A stretch of DNA of 19,432 bases from JBECKS01 sp040235395 (GTDB lineage: Bacteria > Pseudomonadota > Gammaproteobacteria > Pseudomonadales > JBECKS01): the NCBI GenBank assembly GCA_040235395.1, contig JBECKS010000016.1:1-19432 (forward strand), given 5' to 3'. Of this stretch, positions 1-8,110 are shown piece after piece. The notes beneath the pieces are model-generated. The model was not told the origin of the DNA, ran no database searches, and saw nothing but the letters and a program-made list of their open reading frames with translations. Each line of letters begins with the position of its first letter. Position 1 is the stretch's first letter. Position numbers and translations under genes: made by a program.

Positions 1-291
1 ATTCTAAAAAGTGCGGGCACTATTTTGTGGAATGGACCAGTAGGCGTATTTGAATTTGATCAGTTCTCACAAGGCACACAAAGTTTAACCCATGCGATTG
101 CTGAATCTTCAGCATTTTCCATAGCAGGTGGGGGTGACACCTTGGCAGCCATTGATAAATATGGTGTGGCAGATAATATTTCATATATTTCAACGGGTGG
201 TGGTGCATTTCTCGAATTTGTAGAAGGGAAAACCTTACCTGCTGTTGCTGCCCTTGAAGAAGCAGCAAGAAAAATTAATAAGGCAAGTTGA
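1..291 (+). CDS. pgk: Phosphoglycerate kinase, C-terminal fragment
   Basis: This is the 3' end of the gene for the glycolytic and gluconeogenic kinase that interconverts 1,3-bisphosphoglycerate and 3-phosphoglycerate with ADP/ATP in the cytoplasm. The frame is open from base 1 and 96 residues are visible. They carry the family's C-domain signatures: WNGPVGVFEF near the start, then GGGDT, then ISTGGGAFLE and the closing EGKTLPAVAALEEA. About three quarters of a normal protein of roughly 390 residues lies outside the window. The gene ends with TGA 18 bases before the aldolase start, on the same strand with no terminator between, so the two are probably co-transcribed. The identification is firm; only the truncation by the window edge limits it. 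Confidence 0.95.
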   Translation: MLKSAGTILWNGPVGVFEFDQFSQGTQSLTHAIAESSAFSIAGGGDTLAAIDKYGVADNISYISTGGGAFLEFVEGKTLPAVAALEEAARKINKAS

Positions 292-309
292 ACTCTTAGA
301 GGAAAGATT

Positions 310-1374
310 ATGGCACTCATTAGCATGAGACAGTTACTCGACCACGCAGCGGAATTTGGCTACGGCGTGCCGGCGTTTAATGTAAACAATCTTGAGCAGA
401 TGCGCGCGATGATGGAAGCGGCACATGAAACCAATAGCCCGGTTATTGCTCAGGCTTCAGCAGGTGCCAGGAAATATGCTGGGCCAAACTTCCTTAAGCA
501 CATGATTCAGGCAGCTATCGAAGAATTTCCACATATTCCTGTGGTGATGCATCAGGATCACGGCACTTCTCCCGCCGTTTGCCAACGTTCCATACAATTG
601 GGTTTTAGTTCGGTGATGATGGATGGCTCTCTAGGTGAAGATGGAAAAACACCAACGGATTACGAATATAATGTTCGCGTGACACGCCAGGTTGTGGACA
701 TGGCTCATGCCTGTGGTGTTTCTGTTGAAGGCGAGTTGGGTTGTTTAGGTTCGCTTGAAACAGGAGAAGCGGGTGAAGAAGATGGTGTGGGTGCCTCAGG
801 AAAATTAAGCCATGACCAATTACTCACTGACCCTGATGAAGCAGCACGTTTTGTGAAGGAAACCCAGTGCGATGCACTTGCCATTGCCATCGGTACCAGC
901 CATGGTGCTTATAAATTTTCACGCCCACCAACTGGCGACATTCTTGCCATCGATCGCATCAAGGCGATTAACGCGCGTATTCCTGATACGCATCTGGTGA
1001 TGCATGGTTCGTCTTCTGTACCACAGGACTGGCTAGCTATCATCAATGAATTTGGTGGAGAGATTCCTGAAACCTATGGTGTGCCAGTAGAGGAAATTCA
1101 GGAAGGTATTAAACACGGTGTGCGAAAAGTAAATATCGATACCGATTTGCGTTTGGCATCCACAGGCGCCATTAGGCGTTACCTTGCACAGAATAAATCT
1201 GAATTTGATCCTCGAAAATATTTCAAGGAATCATTGATAGCGATGAAGGATATTTGCAAAGCGCGTTATGAAGCCTTTGGTACAGCAGGGCATGCTGACA
1301 AAATAAAAGTAATAGATCTGGAAGCAATGCATCTGCTTTATGATTCTGGAAAGCTGGATCCTTCCATTAAATAA
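310..1374 (+). CDS. fba: Class II fructose-1,6-bisphosphate aldolase
   Basis: A zinc-dependent aldolase that reversibly splits fructose 1,6-bisphosphate into dihydroxyacetone phosphate and glyceraldehyde 3-phosphate. At 354 residues it matches the longer class II subgroup that includes the Calvin-cycle-type CbbA enzymes. Visible motifs are HQDHG at 81-85 (catalytic Asp83, zinc ligand His84), VEGELGCLG at 139-147 with metal-binding Glu residues, AIGTSHGAYK near 193-202, HGSSS at 232-236 and NIDTDLR at 275-281 for phosphate binding. The ATG has a good Shine-Dalgarno (AGAGGA, 298-303) with 6-base spacing. It follows pgk by 18 bases, so the two adjacent glycolytic genes likely form one transcript ending at the hairpin at 1398-1424. 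The presence of a CbbA-like subtype does not by itself imply a Calvin cycle, and no cbb gene is seen here. Confidence 0.96.
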   Translation: MALISMRQLLDHAAEFGYGVPAFNVNNLEQMRAMMEAAHETNSPVIAQASAGARKYAGPNFLKHMIQAAIEEFPHIPVVMHQDHGTSPAVCQRSIQLGFSSVMMDGSLGEDGKTPTDYEYNVRVTRQVVDMAHACGVSVEGELGCLGSLETGEAGEEDGVGASGKLSHDQLLTDPDEAARFVKETQCDALAIAIGTSHGAYKFSRPPTGDILAIDRIKAINARIPDTHLVMHGSSSVPQDWLAIINEFGGEIPETYGVPVEEIQEGIKHGVRKVNIDTDLRLASTGAIRRYLAQNKSEFDPRKYFKESLIAMKDICKARYEAFGTAGHADKIKVIDLEAMHLLYDSGKLDPSIK

Positions 1375-1397
1375 AATTTATTTCACTGAAATAAAAA

Positions 1398-1424
1398 AGC
1401 CCTGACATGCCAGGGCTTTTTTTT
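1398..1424 (+). terminator. Rho-independent terminator of pgk-fba
   Basis: Stem AGCCCTG (1398-1404) pairs with CAGGGCT (1411-1417) over a 6-base loop and runs straight into a tract of eight T (1417-1424). It lies 23 bases after the fba stop. A run of A before the stem could give some activity in the reverse direction too. Confidence 0.9.
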
Positions 1425-1711
1425 GGATTATACAAAGTTAAATAAGGGATTAGATATAAATAAGGTCATCAAGACCAAAGCTACCATTACTGCAGTTTCT
1501 AGATTGGCTCCAGCAAGGCCTGTACAACCCATCGGGGTAGAACCTTAATCAAAAGATATCAACCTTGAATGCCAGAACTTGAATATGGAAATGCAAACTT
1601 CATTTATCCTGGTTGACATGGAAAGTGATAACGCCATTATAGGCAAAGCGTTAAAATCTGCGAAAGCTTCCATAAATATAAGGTATAGACGGGTATTCAG
1701 GAGTATGAACT
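1425..1711. other. Intergenic stretch without a supported gene
   Basis: Together with the fba terminator this makes a 337-base gap between fba and the next gene. I see no convincing coding region. The only open frames are a 47-codon frame starting at 1585 without a proper ribosome binding site, and a frame on the other strand that overlaps the hydrolase start. The right half holds the likely promoter of the downstream hydrolase. CTACC near 1481 and GGTAG near 1537 could pair at long range, but this is too weak to call an RNA. Confidence 0.5.
1613..1640 (+). promoter_or_regulatory. Possible sigma70 promoter for the hydrolase gene
   Basis: A perfect -35 hexamer TTGACA (1613-1618) is followed after 16 bases by CATTAT (1635-1640), which matches four of six -10 positions. 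This would give a leader of about 65 bases before the GTG start at 1712. It is the best promoter match in the gap after a strong terminator, where a new promoter is expected, but it is assigned by eye only. Confidence 0.4.
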
Positions 1712-2701
1712 GTGGCGTTTTTTGCTGAAGTAACACAGCACTTGAACGATAAAGCAAGAATGGAAAGTTGGCAGGCAGGCTTTCCGGCTTTTTCTCGGGA
1801 GTTTCCTGTTGCTTTTAGTGAACCGGTCAACGATTACCTGGAATGCTATGGTTTAAAAGACGTCGCCTTGTCTGAAAACATTCAATATTTTGCAGGTTTT
1901 AAGGAAAGCAAAAGCTACCGGATTTTCCATCAATACTTCAAACAAAAAGAAGCATCTGAACTGGTACTAATCGCACACGGTTATACAGACCATGCTGGTT
2001 TGTTCGCAAAACTTATTCGACATTTAATTTCTGAAGGCTACTCCATAGCCATTTTTGATCAACCAGGGCATGGTATTTCTTCTGGAGAAAGGGCCACCAT
2101 CGATAGCTTTGATTGTTATATTGAATTGTTTGCAGAATTTGCTAATGACTACTATCAATATACGGGCGAACCATTTCATTTGCTGGGACAAAGTATGGGC
2201 GGCGCTATCACCATGGACTGGTTCCTGAGCACAGAAAAAGCAAAAGACATGCTTCGAAGTTTTATTTTGTATGCGCCCTTAGTAAGACCCAAAGCCTGGT
2301 TACAAGCAGTGTGGTCAATCCGTTTTTTAAGTTTAGTTGTAGATAGTATTCCCAGAACCTATAGCAGAAACTCAGAAGATGAAGAGTTTACTAACTTTGT
2401 TCGGCATATCGATCCCGTACAACATGATCGTTTGCCTGCGCAGTGGGTGAGATCCATGATTGAATGGGCCAAGGATTTTGAAAGCAGAAAAGATAGCAGT
2501 GATTTTCCCGTGTCGATTATTCAAGGTGATGATGATCAGACTGTAGACTGGACTTATAACCTGGAACACATTCGCAAGAAATTTCCGAACACATCTATCC
2601 ATATGATAGAGGGAGCAGGCCATCATTTGGCGGGTGAGTCAGAACGCCTGCAAAAAATAATTTTTTCTTATACGGATGATGCTTTTAAAAAGGGCAAGTA
2701 A
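1712..2701 (+). CDS. Alpha/beta hydrolase, lysophospholipase (PldB-like) family
   Basis: A 329-residue serine hydrolase of the lysophospholipase / monoacylglycerol lipase type, expected to cleave an acyl ester of a lysophospholipid or monoglyceride. Seen directly: an oxyanion-hole region LIAHGYTDHAG at 86-96, the DQPGHGISSG segment at 116-125, the nucleophile elbow GQSMGG at 159-164 with Ser161, a likely acid Asp274 or Asp275 in IIQGDDDQTV, and a terminal GAGHHLAGE with His304 or His305. No signal peptide is visible, so a cytoplasmic or inner-face role is likely. The start is GTG, chosen because CAGGAGT (1698-1704) lies 7 bases upstream; the ATG at 1705 is in another frame and closes after seven codons. 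It is a single-gene unit ended by the hairpin at 2723-2749. Substrate cannot be fixed from sequence. Confidence 0.85.
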   Translation: MAFFAEVTQHLNDKARMESWQAGFPAFSREFPVAFSEPVNDYLECYGLKDVALSENIQYFAGFKESKSYRIFHQYFKQKEASELVLIAHGYTDHAGLFAKLIRHLISEGYSIAIFDQPGHGISSGERATIDSFDCYIELFAEFANDYYQYTGEPFHLLGQSMGGAITMDWFLSTEKAKDMLRSFILYAPLVRPKAWLQAVWSIRFLSLVVDSIPRTYSRNSEDEEFTNFVRHIDPVQHDRLPAQWVRSMIEWAKDFESRKDSSDFPVSIIQGDDDQTVDWTYNLEHIRKKFPNTSIHMIEGAGHHLAGESERLQKIIFSYTDDAFKKGK

Positions 2702-2722
2702 ATTTTTCTAGCGTAAAAAACA

Positions 2723-2749
2723 AAAAAACCAGCCGAAGCTGGTTTTTTT
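2723..2749. terminator. Bidirectional terminator between the hydrolase and lpoB
   Basis: The stem AAAAAACCAGC (2723-2733) and GCTGGTTTTTT (2738-2748) encloses the tetraloop CGAA. With A-runs on the left and T-runs on the right it can end transcription from both directions. It sits between the converging ends of the hydrolase gene (2701) and lpoB (2769). Confidence 0.88.
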
Positions 2750-2768
2750 ATTCGTGGTTGTTTAGCAA

Positions 2769-3374
2769 TTACAGACCAAAAAGTGTTTTGTTATCCTGTT
2801 TGCGAATTTCCTTCTCATCCTGCCATTCAATAATACCGGATTCGATGTCCATTAATTTAAGCGTGAATTTGAAGTAAGTATCCTTGGTATCACTCGCACG
2901 TTTAACAATGCTGCTGATGTTTCCATAAAGCATATAGTCAGCACCAATCTGTTTTCCAACAGTGACAGCAGTATCCTGATTCACTAAACCAGAATCTGTT
3001 TGATATTTGTACTGTTGTTTTACGGATTCAATCTTGGTCATGTCCACAAAGCGGAATTTTCCAGAATTGATGAGCTTGGTACTGATGGTATCGGTAATGG
3101 ATTCAGTATCGATATGCTCGCTGGTTTTGTTCTTGATGCCATCAATAAAGAGCACAGGGCGATTTCCATCCTTGGTGATATTAACCACACTGCCAGCCGT
3201 TAACATTGAATCAACCATCTTGATGGAAATCTGTTGTAGATCCGTTGAACCAAAACCACTGGTAACCGTTTCCACTTCGCCTGCATCCCCATAGCTAACC
3301 TTGTTCTGACAGGCAGAAAGCGTTAATAAACCAAACACAATTATCGAGCTAGTTAAAAAAAGTTTCTTAATCAT
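2769..3374 (-). CDS. lpoB: Penicillin-binding protein activator LpoB
   Basis: An outer-membrane lipoprotein that, in Escherichia coli, reaches across the periplasm to activate the peptidoglycan synthase PBP1B. The protein has 201 residues with a lipoprotein signal peptide ending in the lipobox LSAC (Cys22). The next residue is Gln, not Asp, so Lol sorting to the outer membrane is expected. The C-terminal domain carries the family block GADYMLYGNISSIVKR, then YFKFTLKLMDIESG and IEWQDEKEIRK. A short spacer follows the lipid anchor. The ATG has a good ribosome site (GGGAGA about 6 bases upstream). It is the last gene of the leftward block, 37 bases after ycfL, and ends at the bidirectional terminator. 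The partner PBP1B is not in the window. Confidence 0.9.
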   Translation of the reverse strand: MIKKLFLTSSIIVFGLLTLSACQNKVSYGDAGEVETVTSGFGSTDLQQISIKMVDSMLTAGSVVNITKDGNRPVLFIDGIKNKTSEHIDTESITDTISTKLINSGKFRFVDMTKIESVKQQYKYQTDSGLVNQDTAVTVGKQIGADYMLYGNISSIVKRASDTKDTYFKFTLKLMDIESGIIEWQDEKEIRKQDNKTLFGL

Positions 3375-3411
3375 GATTTTCTCCCGTATCTACCTCTGGA
3401 AAATGTATTTT

Positions 3412-3810
3412 TTAATCCCTGACAGTAATTGTTACTTTTACTGCTGTTGTTGTGGGCGCAGTAAGTTTAACCGTACGCTCAGACTTTCCTGTGAGTATTA
3501 GTTTGTTCCACACAGCGCGTTCGGGTTCTATTTCTACACCATTTTCGTCAAACCAGCTGGCACGATATTGTACATCCTGACTGAAAGGCCATTTGTTTCT
3601 AAGCACCATGTTGGCGACCAGAAAATCATTTTCGCGTGTTGTTTTGATATCATCCATGGCGATACGCATGCCGATGATGAAGTTCTGTGTTTCTGAACTC
3701 ATTTCATGTTGGCTACCGACGTAAGAAGCCTGACCCACAATACCTGATGTGCAAGAAGTGAGAATAAGCAAGCCAGTTGCAAGTGATAGGTTTCTTAGGG
3801 ATTTCATCAT
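3412..3810 (-). CDS. ycfL: YcfL family (DUF1425) lipoprotein
   Basis: A small predicted lipoprotein of the DUF1425/YcfL family, which as I recall is normally encoded directly before lpoB; its function is unknown. From the chosen start it has 132 residues: a signal peptide, lipobox ILTSC (Cys20), then an all-beta looking domain with VANMVLRNKWPFSQDVQYRA and FDENG, resembling an immunoglobulin-like fold (inference). An earlier in-frame ATG exists at 3822, but the Shine-Dalgarno AGGA (3819-3816) overlaps it and is placed correctly for the ATG pair at 3810 and 3807, so translation most likely begins there. It sits between the COG3014 gene (52 bases upstream) and lpoB (37 bases downstream), which supports a shared envelope role. 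Confidence 0.85.
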   Translation of the reverse strand: MMKSLRNLSLATGLLILTSCTSGIVGQASYVGSQHEMSSETQNFIIGMRIAMDDIKTTRENDFLVANMVLRNKWPFSQDVQYRASWFDENGVEIEPERAVWNKLILTGKSERTVKLTAPTTTAVKVTITVRD

Positions 3811-3861
3811 GTTGGTCCTCATAAACGTGAATGCTCTTTAGTTTTTGTAGTTGTAGATAGC

Positions 3862-5295
3862 TTAAAAGGTAAAACGTTCACTATAAAGCGCCTGATTCCC
3901 CGGATTTGTTAGTCGAATCAGGCTTGTTTTTCCTGCTTCGATAGTAACATTGATTTCATAGGAGAATGTAGCCTTTGAAAAATGAATCTGATGTGAACCG
4001 GGTGGAAGATTGAAGCGAGCCACCTGTACCTGTTTTGGAAGGCTTAACCAGGAACGCATGTCGGCCTGCTCTGAGAGCATGGAATAGGAGCTGGCAAAAA
4101 ACTGCGCCCAACCATTATCATTTTGCTTTAGCGCTTCCTGCTGCAGCTGGGCTTTTGTCCTTAACCTGAGCATCTGTCTTAGTATTCTGCTGAATGCGCC
4201 TTCCTGAAGCGCCTTGGCTGCCAGTGCGTGGGTGTCTACAATTTCATTACTAGTACCTAGATATTTACCATCGGCAGAAATCTTGATGGGGAAATTGGGA
4301 ACCCAGGGTTTCAGATAGACGGGGAAAGCAAAGGTATAGGTTCTCGTATAGGAAGAGAAGGGCAAATAGACTTCTTCCTTGGCAGGTACAAAACCTTCTT
4401 CATAAAAAATCACTACCTGACCTGCGCTTGTGTTAAGACGATTTTTTTCTTTTACAACACGATTGAGATAATCAAGATCGCTATCCATTCGAAGTTTTTT
4501 TGCTAAACGCCAGACATCGGCCTGCACGTAGTCATTATCCGGGTAAATTTCCAGCGCCTTTTTGTAATCAATATAGGCGTCATTCAACTCACCCGCAGCT
4601 TCACGAATAATGCCGGAATAATAAAAGGTATAGGCATTCTGGAAAGAGTTTTTTACTTTAGCTGCGGTATTGAAGTTTTCACCCATGTAACTACGGTACT
4701 GTTCAAGGTCGGGTGAAACCTGTTCTTTTTTTGCTTCACTTTCAGCTTTGGCCAGTTCCTTATGATGTTGCTCCAGTGCGAAAACCTGTTCTTCATTGGC
4801 GCGCCGCACTTCTACCATGGCGCCTTGTAAATCATGGTTCGCAAGAAAATTCAGTGACTGATATTGGTAGGCAAAAATACGTTCGTAAGCTTCAGCTTTA
4901 TAGGGAAGGGCATTATCGTTCAGGGCAAGGGAACCCAGAAAGGAACCTCCCTGGCTAAGACTAAGTTTGGCACGTCTGTCTTCTTCATTAAAAAAAGTAA
5001 AAGCCTTTTCGAATTGTTTACTGCTTTTTGTGTAATTGGAGGCAATCTGGAACAGCCGTGCACTTTCCAGTATGTCGAGCAAGCTGTTTGGCCCGCTTCC
5101 TTTTTTGGCGAGACTTTCTCCAGCGCTTTCAGCTTGCCCGTTAATGGTTTTGGTTTGTTGCGAAAAAAGTTGTTGTGGATAGGAAACGAAAAAGCTACTG
5201 CTAGCACAGGCGCCAAAGAAAAGTGTCAAAGCTAGAAACCAGGCTTTTCTAGCGGGCTTTATTGTTAAATGCGGATGTCTTTTAAACCGGTTCAT
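3862..5295 (-). CDS. COG3014-type TPR-containing lipoprotein, function unknown
   Basis: A 477-residue predicted lipoprotein resembling the uncharacterised COG3014 family that travels with ycfL and lpoB in several gammaproteobacteria. Visible are a basic N-terminus, a hydrophobic stretch and the lipobox FFGAC (Cys30). A helical region at 70-270 ends in a TPR-like repeat at about 221-254 (YYSGIIREAAGELNDAYIDY, then KKALEIYPDN), and a beta-rich C-terminal half follows. A Lys/Glu-rich helix lies near 178-195. The ATG has no clear Shine-Dalgarno and begins only 7 bases after the serA stop, so it may depend on translational coupling to serA. No alternative in-frame start keeps the signal peptide. 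The neighbours suggest an accessory role in cell-wall assembly at the outer membrane; this is inference from context only. Confidence 0.8.
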   Translation of the reverse strand: MNRFKRHPHLTIKPARKAWFLALTLFFGACASSSFFVSYPQQLFSQQTKTINGQAESAGESLAKKGSGPNSLLDILESARLFQIASNYTKSSKQFEKAFTFFNEEDRRAKLSLSQGGSFLGSLALNDNALPYKAEAYERIFAYQYQSLNFLANHDLQGAMVEVRRANEEQVFALEQHHKELAKAESEAKKEQVSPDLEQYRSYMGENFNTAAKVKNSFQNAYTFYYSGIIREAAGELNDAYIDYKKALEIYPDNDYVQADVWRLAKKLRMDSDLDYLNRVVKEKNRLNTSAGQVVIFYEEGFVPAKEEVYLPFSSYTRTYTFAFPVYLKPWVPNFPIKISADGKYLGTSNEIVDTHALAAKALQEGAFSRILRQMLRLRTKAQLQQEALKQNDNGWAQFFASSYSMLSEQADMRSWLSLPKQVQVARFNLPPGSHQIHFSKATFSYEINVTIEAGKTSLIRLTNPGNQALYSERFTF

Positions 5296-5302
5296 TAAAC
5301 TA

Positions 5303-6553
5303 TTAAAACAAAACTCTTGCCTTAATAGTACCTTGAATAGCTTGTAATTTATTCAACGCCTTCACGCTATGTTCAGCATCGATATCCATAACCACATAAC
5401 CGATATGTTCGTTGGTTTGTAGGTATTGTGATGAAATGTTGATCTTGTTTTGTGAGAAAATATCGTTGATTTCCGACAACACCCCAGGCACGTTCTTGTG
5501 AATGTGTAGAAGACGGTGGGTATCTTTCTGTTCGGGAACAGAGACAGCAGGGAAATTGACAGAAGATGTTGTGGTGCCGTTGTCGCTGTACTTGATGAGT
5601 TTTTCGGAAACTTCAAAACCAATGTTCTCCTGGGCCTCTAGCGTGCTACCACCAACATGGGGGGTAAGAATTACGTTATCGAATTTCTGCAAGGGCGATT
5701 CGAAAAGGTCATCATTTGATTTTGGTTCTGTCGGGAAGACATCAATGGCAGCACCCAAGAGCTGTTTTTTCTCGAGCGCTTTTGACAGCGCTTCAATATC
5801 CACTACAGTTCCGCGTGAAGCATTGATAAGCACACTCATTTTTTTCATTTTCTTGAGTTGGGCAGCGCCAAACATGTTTTGAGTACTTTGGGTCTCTGGC
5901 ACGTGAAGAGTCACCGCATCACTTCTTGAAAGTAAATCATTTAAATTGTTTGCAGCTTCTGCGTTACCAAGAGGAAGGCGTGTTTCAATATCATGAAAAA
6001 TCACCTTCATACCAAGCGCCTCAGCGAGAATGCCAAGTTGGGTGCCGATGTTTCCATATCCGATGATGCCGAGAGTCTTACCGCGAATCTCAAAGGAATC
6101 GGTGGCGGATTTCATCCATTGGCCCTGATGAGCCTTGGCATTTTTTTCCGGAATGCCACGAAAGAGCATAATGATTTCTGCCAGCACCAGTTCTGCCACA
6201 CTGCGGGTATTGGAATAGGGCGCATTAAAGACAGGAACGCCCTGAAGCAAGGCTGCTTTTTTGTCCACTTGATTGGTACCAATACAGAAGCAACCAATGG
6301 CAATGAGTTTTTCAGCAGCCTTTAATACATCGGCAGTAAGCTGGGTACGGGAGCGAATGCCGATGAAATGAGCCTGAGCAATTTTTTTCTTAAGCTCATC
6401 ATCGCTAAGGGAAGTCTTCAGATATTCAATATTGTTATAACCAGCGCGTTCGAAATTATCTAGAGCGCTTTGGTGAACGCCTTCAAGAAGTAATACCTTG
6501 ATTTTGTTTTTGTTGAATGAAACAGGTTTTAAAGTGTTTTGCTTTTTGCTCAT
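5303..6553 (-). CDS. serA: D-3-phosphoglycerate dehydrogenase
   Basis: The first enzyme of serine synthesis: it oxidises 3-phosphoglycerate to 3-phosphohydroxypyruvate with NAD. It has 416 residues, close to the 410 of the E. coli enzyme. The substrate-binding part is followed by the Rossmann motif GYGNIG at 165-170. The catalytic set is Arg247 in NASRGTVVD, Glu276 in DVFPTEP and His299 in TPHVGGST. The C-terminal ACT domain (about 345-416) has the NVPGVL motif that binds serine, so feedback inhibition is expected. SerA of this type also reduces 2-oxoglutarate to D-2-hydroxyglutarate, which fits the divergent dehydrogenase at 6719. The ribosome site is weak. It is the first gene of a leftward block with three lipoprotein genes. 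A possible -10 (TATGAT) is read leftward at 6605-6600. Confidence 0.96.
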   Translation of the reverse strand: MSKKQNTLKPVSFNKNKIKVLLLEGVHQSALDNFERAGYNNIEYLKTSLSDDELKKKIAQAHFIGIRSRTQLTADVLKAAEKLIAIGCFCIGTNQVDKKAALLQGVPVFNAPYSNTRSVAELVLAEIIMLFRGIPEKNAKAHQGQWMKSATDSFEIRGKTLGIIGYGNIGTQLGILAEALGMKVIFHDIETRLPLGNAEAANNLNDLLSRSDAVTLHVPETQSTQNMFGAAQLKKMKKMSVLINASRGTVVDIEALSKALEKKQLLGAAIDVFPTEPKSNDDLFESPLQKFDNVILTPHVGGSTLEAQENIGFEVSEKLIKYSDNGTTTSSVNFPAVSVPEQKDTHRLLHIHKNVPGVLSEINDIFSQNKINISSQYLQTNEHIGYVVMDIDAEHSVKALNKLQAIQGTIKARVLF

Positions 6554-6718
6554 GATGACAGGCTTTTAAAAGTTAAGGTCGGGTCTGGGGAAGGCGCTTA
6601 TCATAACAGCTGTGCTAGAATCTGTTGTTTATATTTTCTAATACCGATTATGAGTCACAGGAATAATAACGGGGATATAGCCCGTTTACTTTAAGGGTGG
6701 ATTTTCAGGATAAATTTA
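6554..6718. promoter_or_regulatory. Divergent promoter region between serA and the D-2-hydroxyglutarate dehydrogenase gene
   Basis: A 165-base gap between two genes transcribed away from each other must hold both promoters. TATGAT at 6605-6600, read leftward, is a five-of-six -10 match for serA but lacks a good -35. Rightward, TAGAAT near 6616-6621 and the AT-rich segment after it are candidates for the dehydrogenase gene. No operator could be recognised. Confidence 0.4.
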
Positions 6719-8110
6719 ATGGCATTAATAGAATCCCTAAAAAGCATCATTCAGCAGGGTAAGGTTCTCGACGATCAGGAAGACCTTGTTCGTTATGGCA
6801 TAGACTGGACAAGGGTCTATGAGGCGCATCCAGCAGCCATTGTGTTGCCAAAAACCATTGAGGAAATTCAGGCGCTGATTCTGTATGCAAATGAACATGA
6901 GCTTGCACTGGTGCCTTCGGGCGGTAGGACAGGTTTAAGCGGCGGTGCAGTGGCCGCTAAAGGTGAAATCGTTGTTGCTTTGGATGCTATGAACCAGATT
7001 ATCGACTTTAATGCCGCTGATCGTACGGTAAAGGTTCAGGCAGGTGTTGTGACACAAGCTTTACAGGAATTTGCCGAGCAGCAAGGTATGTACTATCCCG
7101 TGGATTTTGCTTCTTCTGGCTCCAGTCAGATTGGCGGCAATATTGCTACTAACGCCGGTGGCATCAAGGTGATTCGTTATGGTTTAACGAGGGACTGGGT
7201 GCTTGGCTTGAAAGTGGTGACGGGCGAAGGAAAGGTTCTTGACCTGAATAAAGGTCTGGTAAAAAACGCGACGGGTTATGATTTAAGGCATTTGTTTATT
7301 GGCTCTGAAGGAAGTTTGGGCATTATTGTTGAAGCCGATATCAAACTTGCTCGTCAAGCTGTAAATCCTCAGGTGATGGTTGTTGGGTGCCCGGATTTTT
7401 CTTCCATTATGAAAGTGCTGGAAATTTTTCAATCAGTGGTTGAACTCAATGCTTTTGAATTTTTTTCTCAAGTGGCGCTTGAAAAAGTGACTACTCATGG
7501 TGGTGTAAAAAAACCTTTTGAGAGTGAAGCGCCATTTTATGCTTTGCTAGAATACGATGTGCTGTCTGAGGATCTTTCAGAAAAAATTCTCGACGCTTTT
7601 GAGAAAGGTGTTGAAAACGAATTGATTCTTGATGGTGTATTGAGCCAAAGTAAACAGCAGATGGAAGAATTGTGGGCTTTAAGGGAAAGAATCAGCGAAA
7701 CCATTTCAGTATTCACGCCCTACAAGAATGATATTTCTGTGAAAGTTTCAAAAGTACCCGCATTGATTCAGGAGATTGATGAACTGGTTCACGATGCTTA
7801 TCCCGAATTTGAAATTGTCTGGTATGGACATATTGGTGACGGCAATATGCATCTGAATATTCTGAAACCAGAGCACTGGCAGAAAACAGATTTTTTTGAG
7901 GAATGCAAACGCGTTAGCCAGTTTGTTTTTGATGTTATTGCTAGTCATAACGGCAGTATTTCTGCAGAGCACGGTCTTGGTCTTTTGAAAAAAGATTTCC
8001 TGCATTATTCACGCAGTGAAGATGAAATCATTTACATGCGAGCAATGAAGAAAATCTTTGACCCAAAGGGAATCATGAACCCTGGAAAGGTACTACCCGA
8101 TGCCCTATAA
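6719..8110 (+). CDS. FAD-binding D-2-hydroxyglutarate dehydrogenase (D-2-hydroxyacid dehydrogenase family)
   Basis: A 463-residue flavoprotein of the FAD-linked oxidase type 4 family (GlcD / D-lactate dehydrogenase / D2HGDH). The N-terminal PCMH FAD domain spans about 37-215 with PSGGRTGLSGG (66-76), IGGNIATNAGG (138-148) and GSEGSLG (195-201). The C-terminal oxidase domain has the metal/substrate motif HIGDGNMHLN (371-380) and SAEHGLG (415-421), giving His371, His378 and Glu417 as likely ligands. The exact substrate is inferred from position: it is divergent to serA, as I recall for the Pseudomonas pair in which this enzyme reoxidises D-2-hydroxyglutarate made by SerA and passes electrons to ETF. 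A lactate or glycolate substrate cannot be excluded. The ATG has CAGGA 8 bases upstream. The end overlaps the next gene by 11 bases. Confidence 0.88.
   Translation: MALIESLKSIIQQGKVLDDQEDLVRYGIDWTRVYEAHPAAIVLPKTIEEIQALILYANEHELALVPSGGRTGLSGGAVAAKGEIVVALDAMNQIIDFNAADRTVKVQAGVVTQALQEFAEQQGMYYPVDFASSGSSQIGGNIATNAGGIKVIRYGLTRDWVLGLKVVTGEGKVLDLNKGLVKNATGYDLRHLFIGSEGSLGIIVEADIKLARQAVNPQVMVVGCPDFSSIMKVLEIFQSVVELNAFEFFSQVALEKVTTHGGVKKPFESEAPFYALLEYDVLSEDLSEKILDAFEKGVENELILDGVLSQSKQQMEELWALRERISETISVFTPYKNDISVKVSKVPALIQEIDELVHDAYPEFEIVWYGHIGDGNMHLNILKPEHWQKTDFFEECKRVSQFVFDVIASHNGSISAEHGLGLLKKDFLHYSRSEDEIIYMRAMKKIFDPKGIMNPGKVLPDAL

Noticed and set aside
1585..1728. A 47-codon open frame just before the hydrolase gene
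   Set aside because: No properly spaced ribosome site, it spans the likely promoter of the next gene, and the product resembles nothing I know.
1545..1757. A 70-residue frame on the minus strand upstream of the hydrolase
   Set aside because: It overlaps the hydrolase start and its ribosome site, and shows no recognisable protein character.
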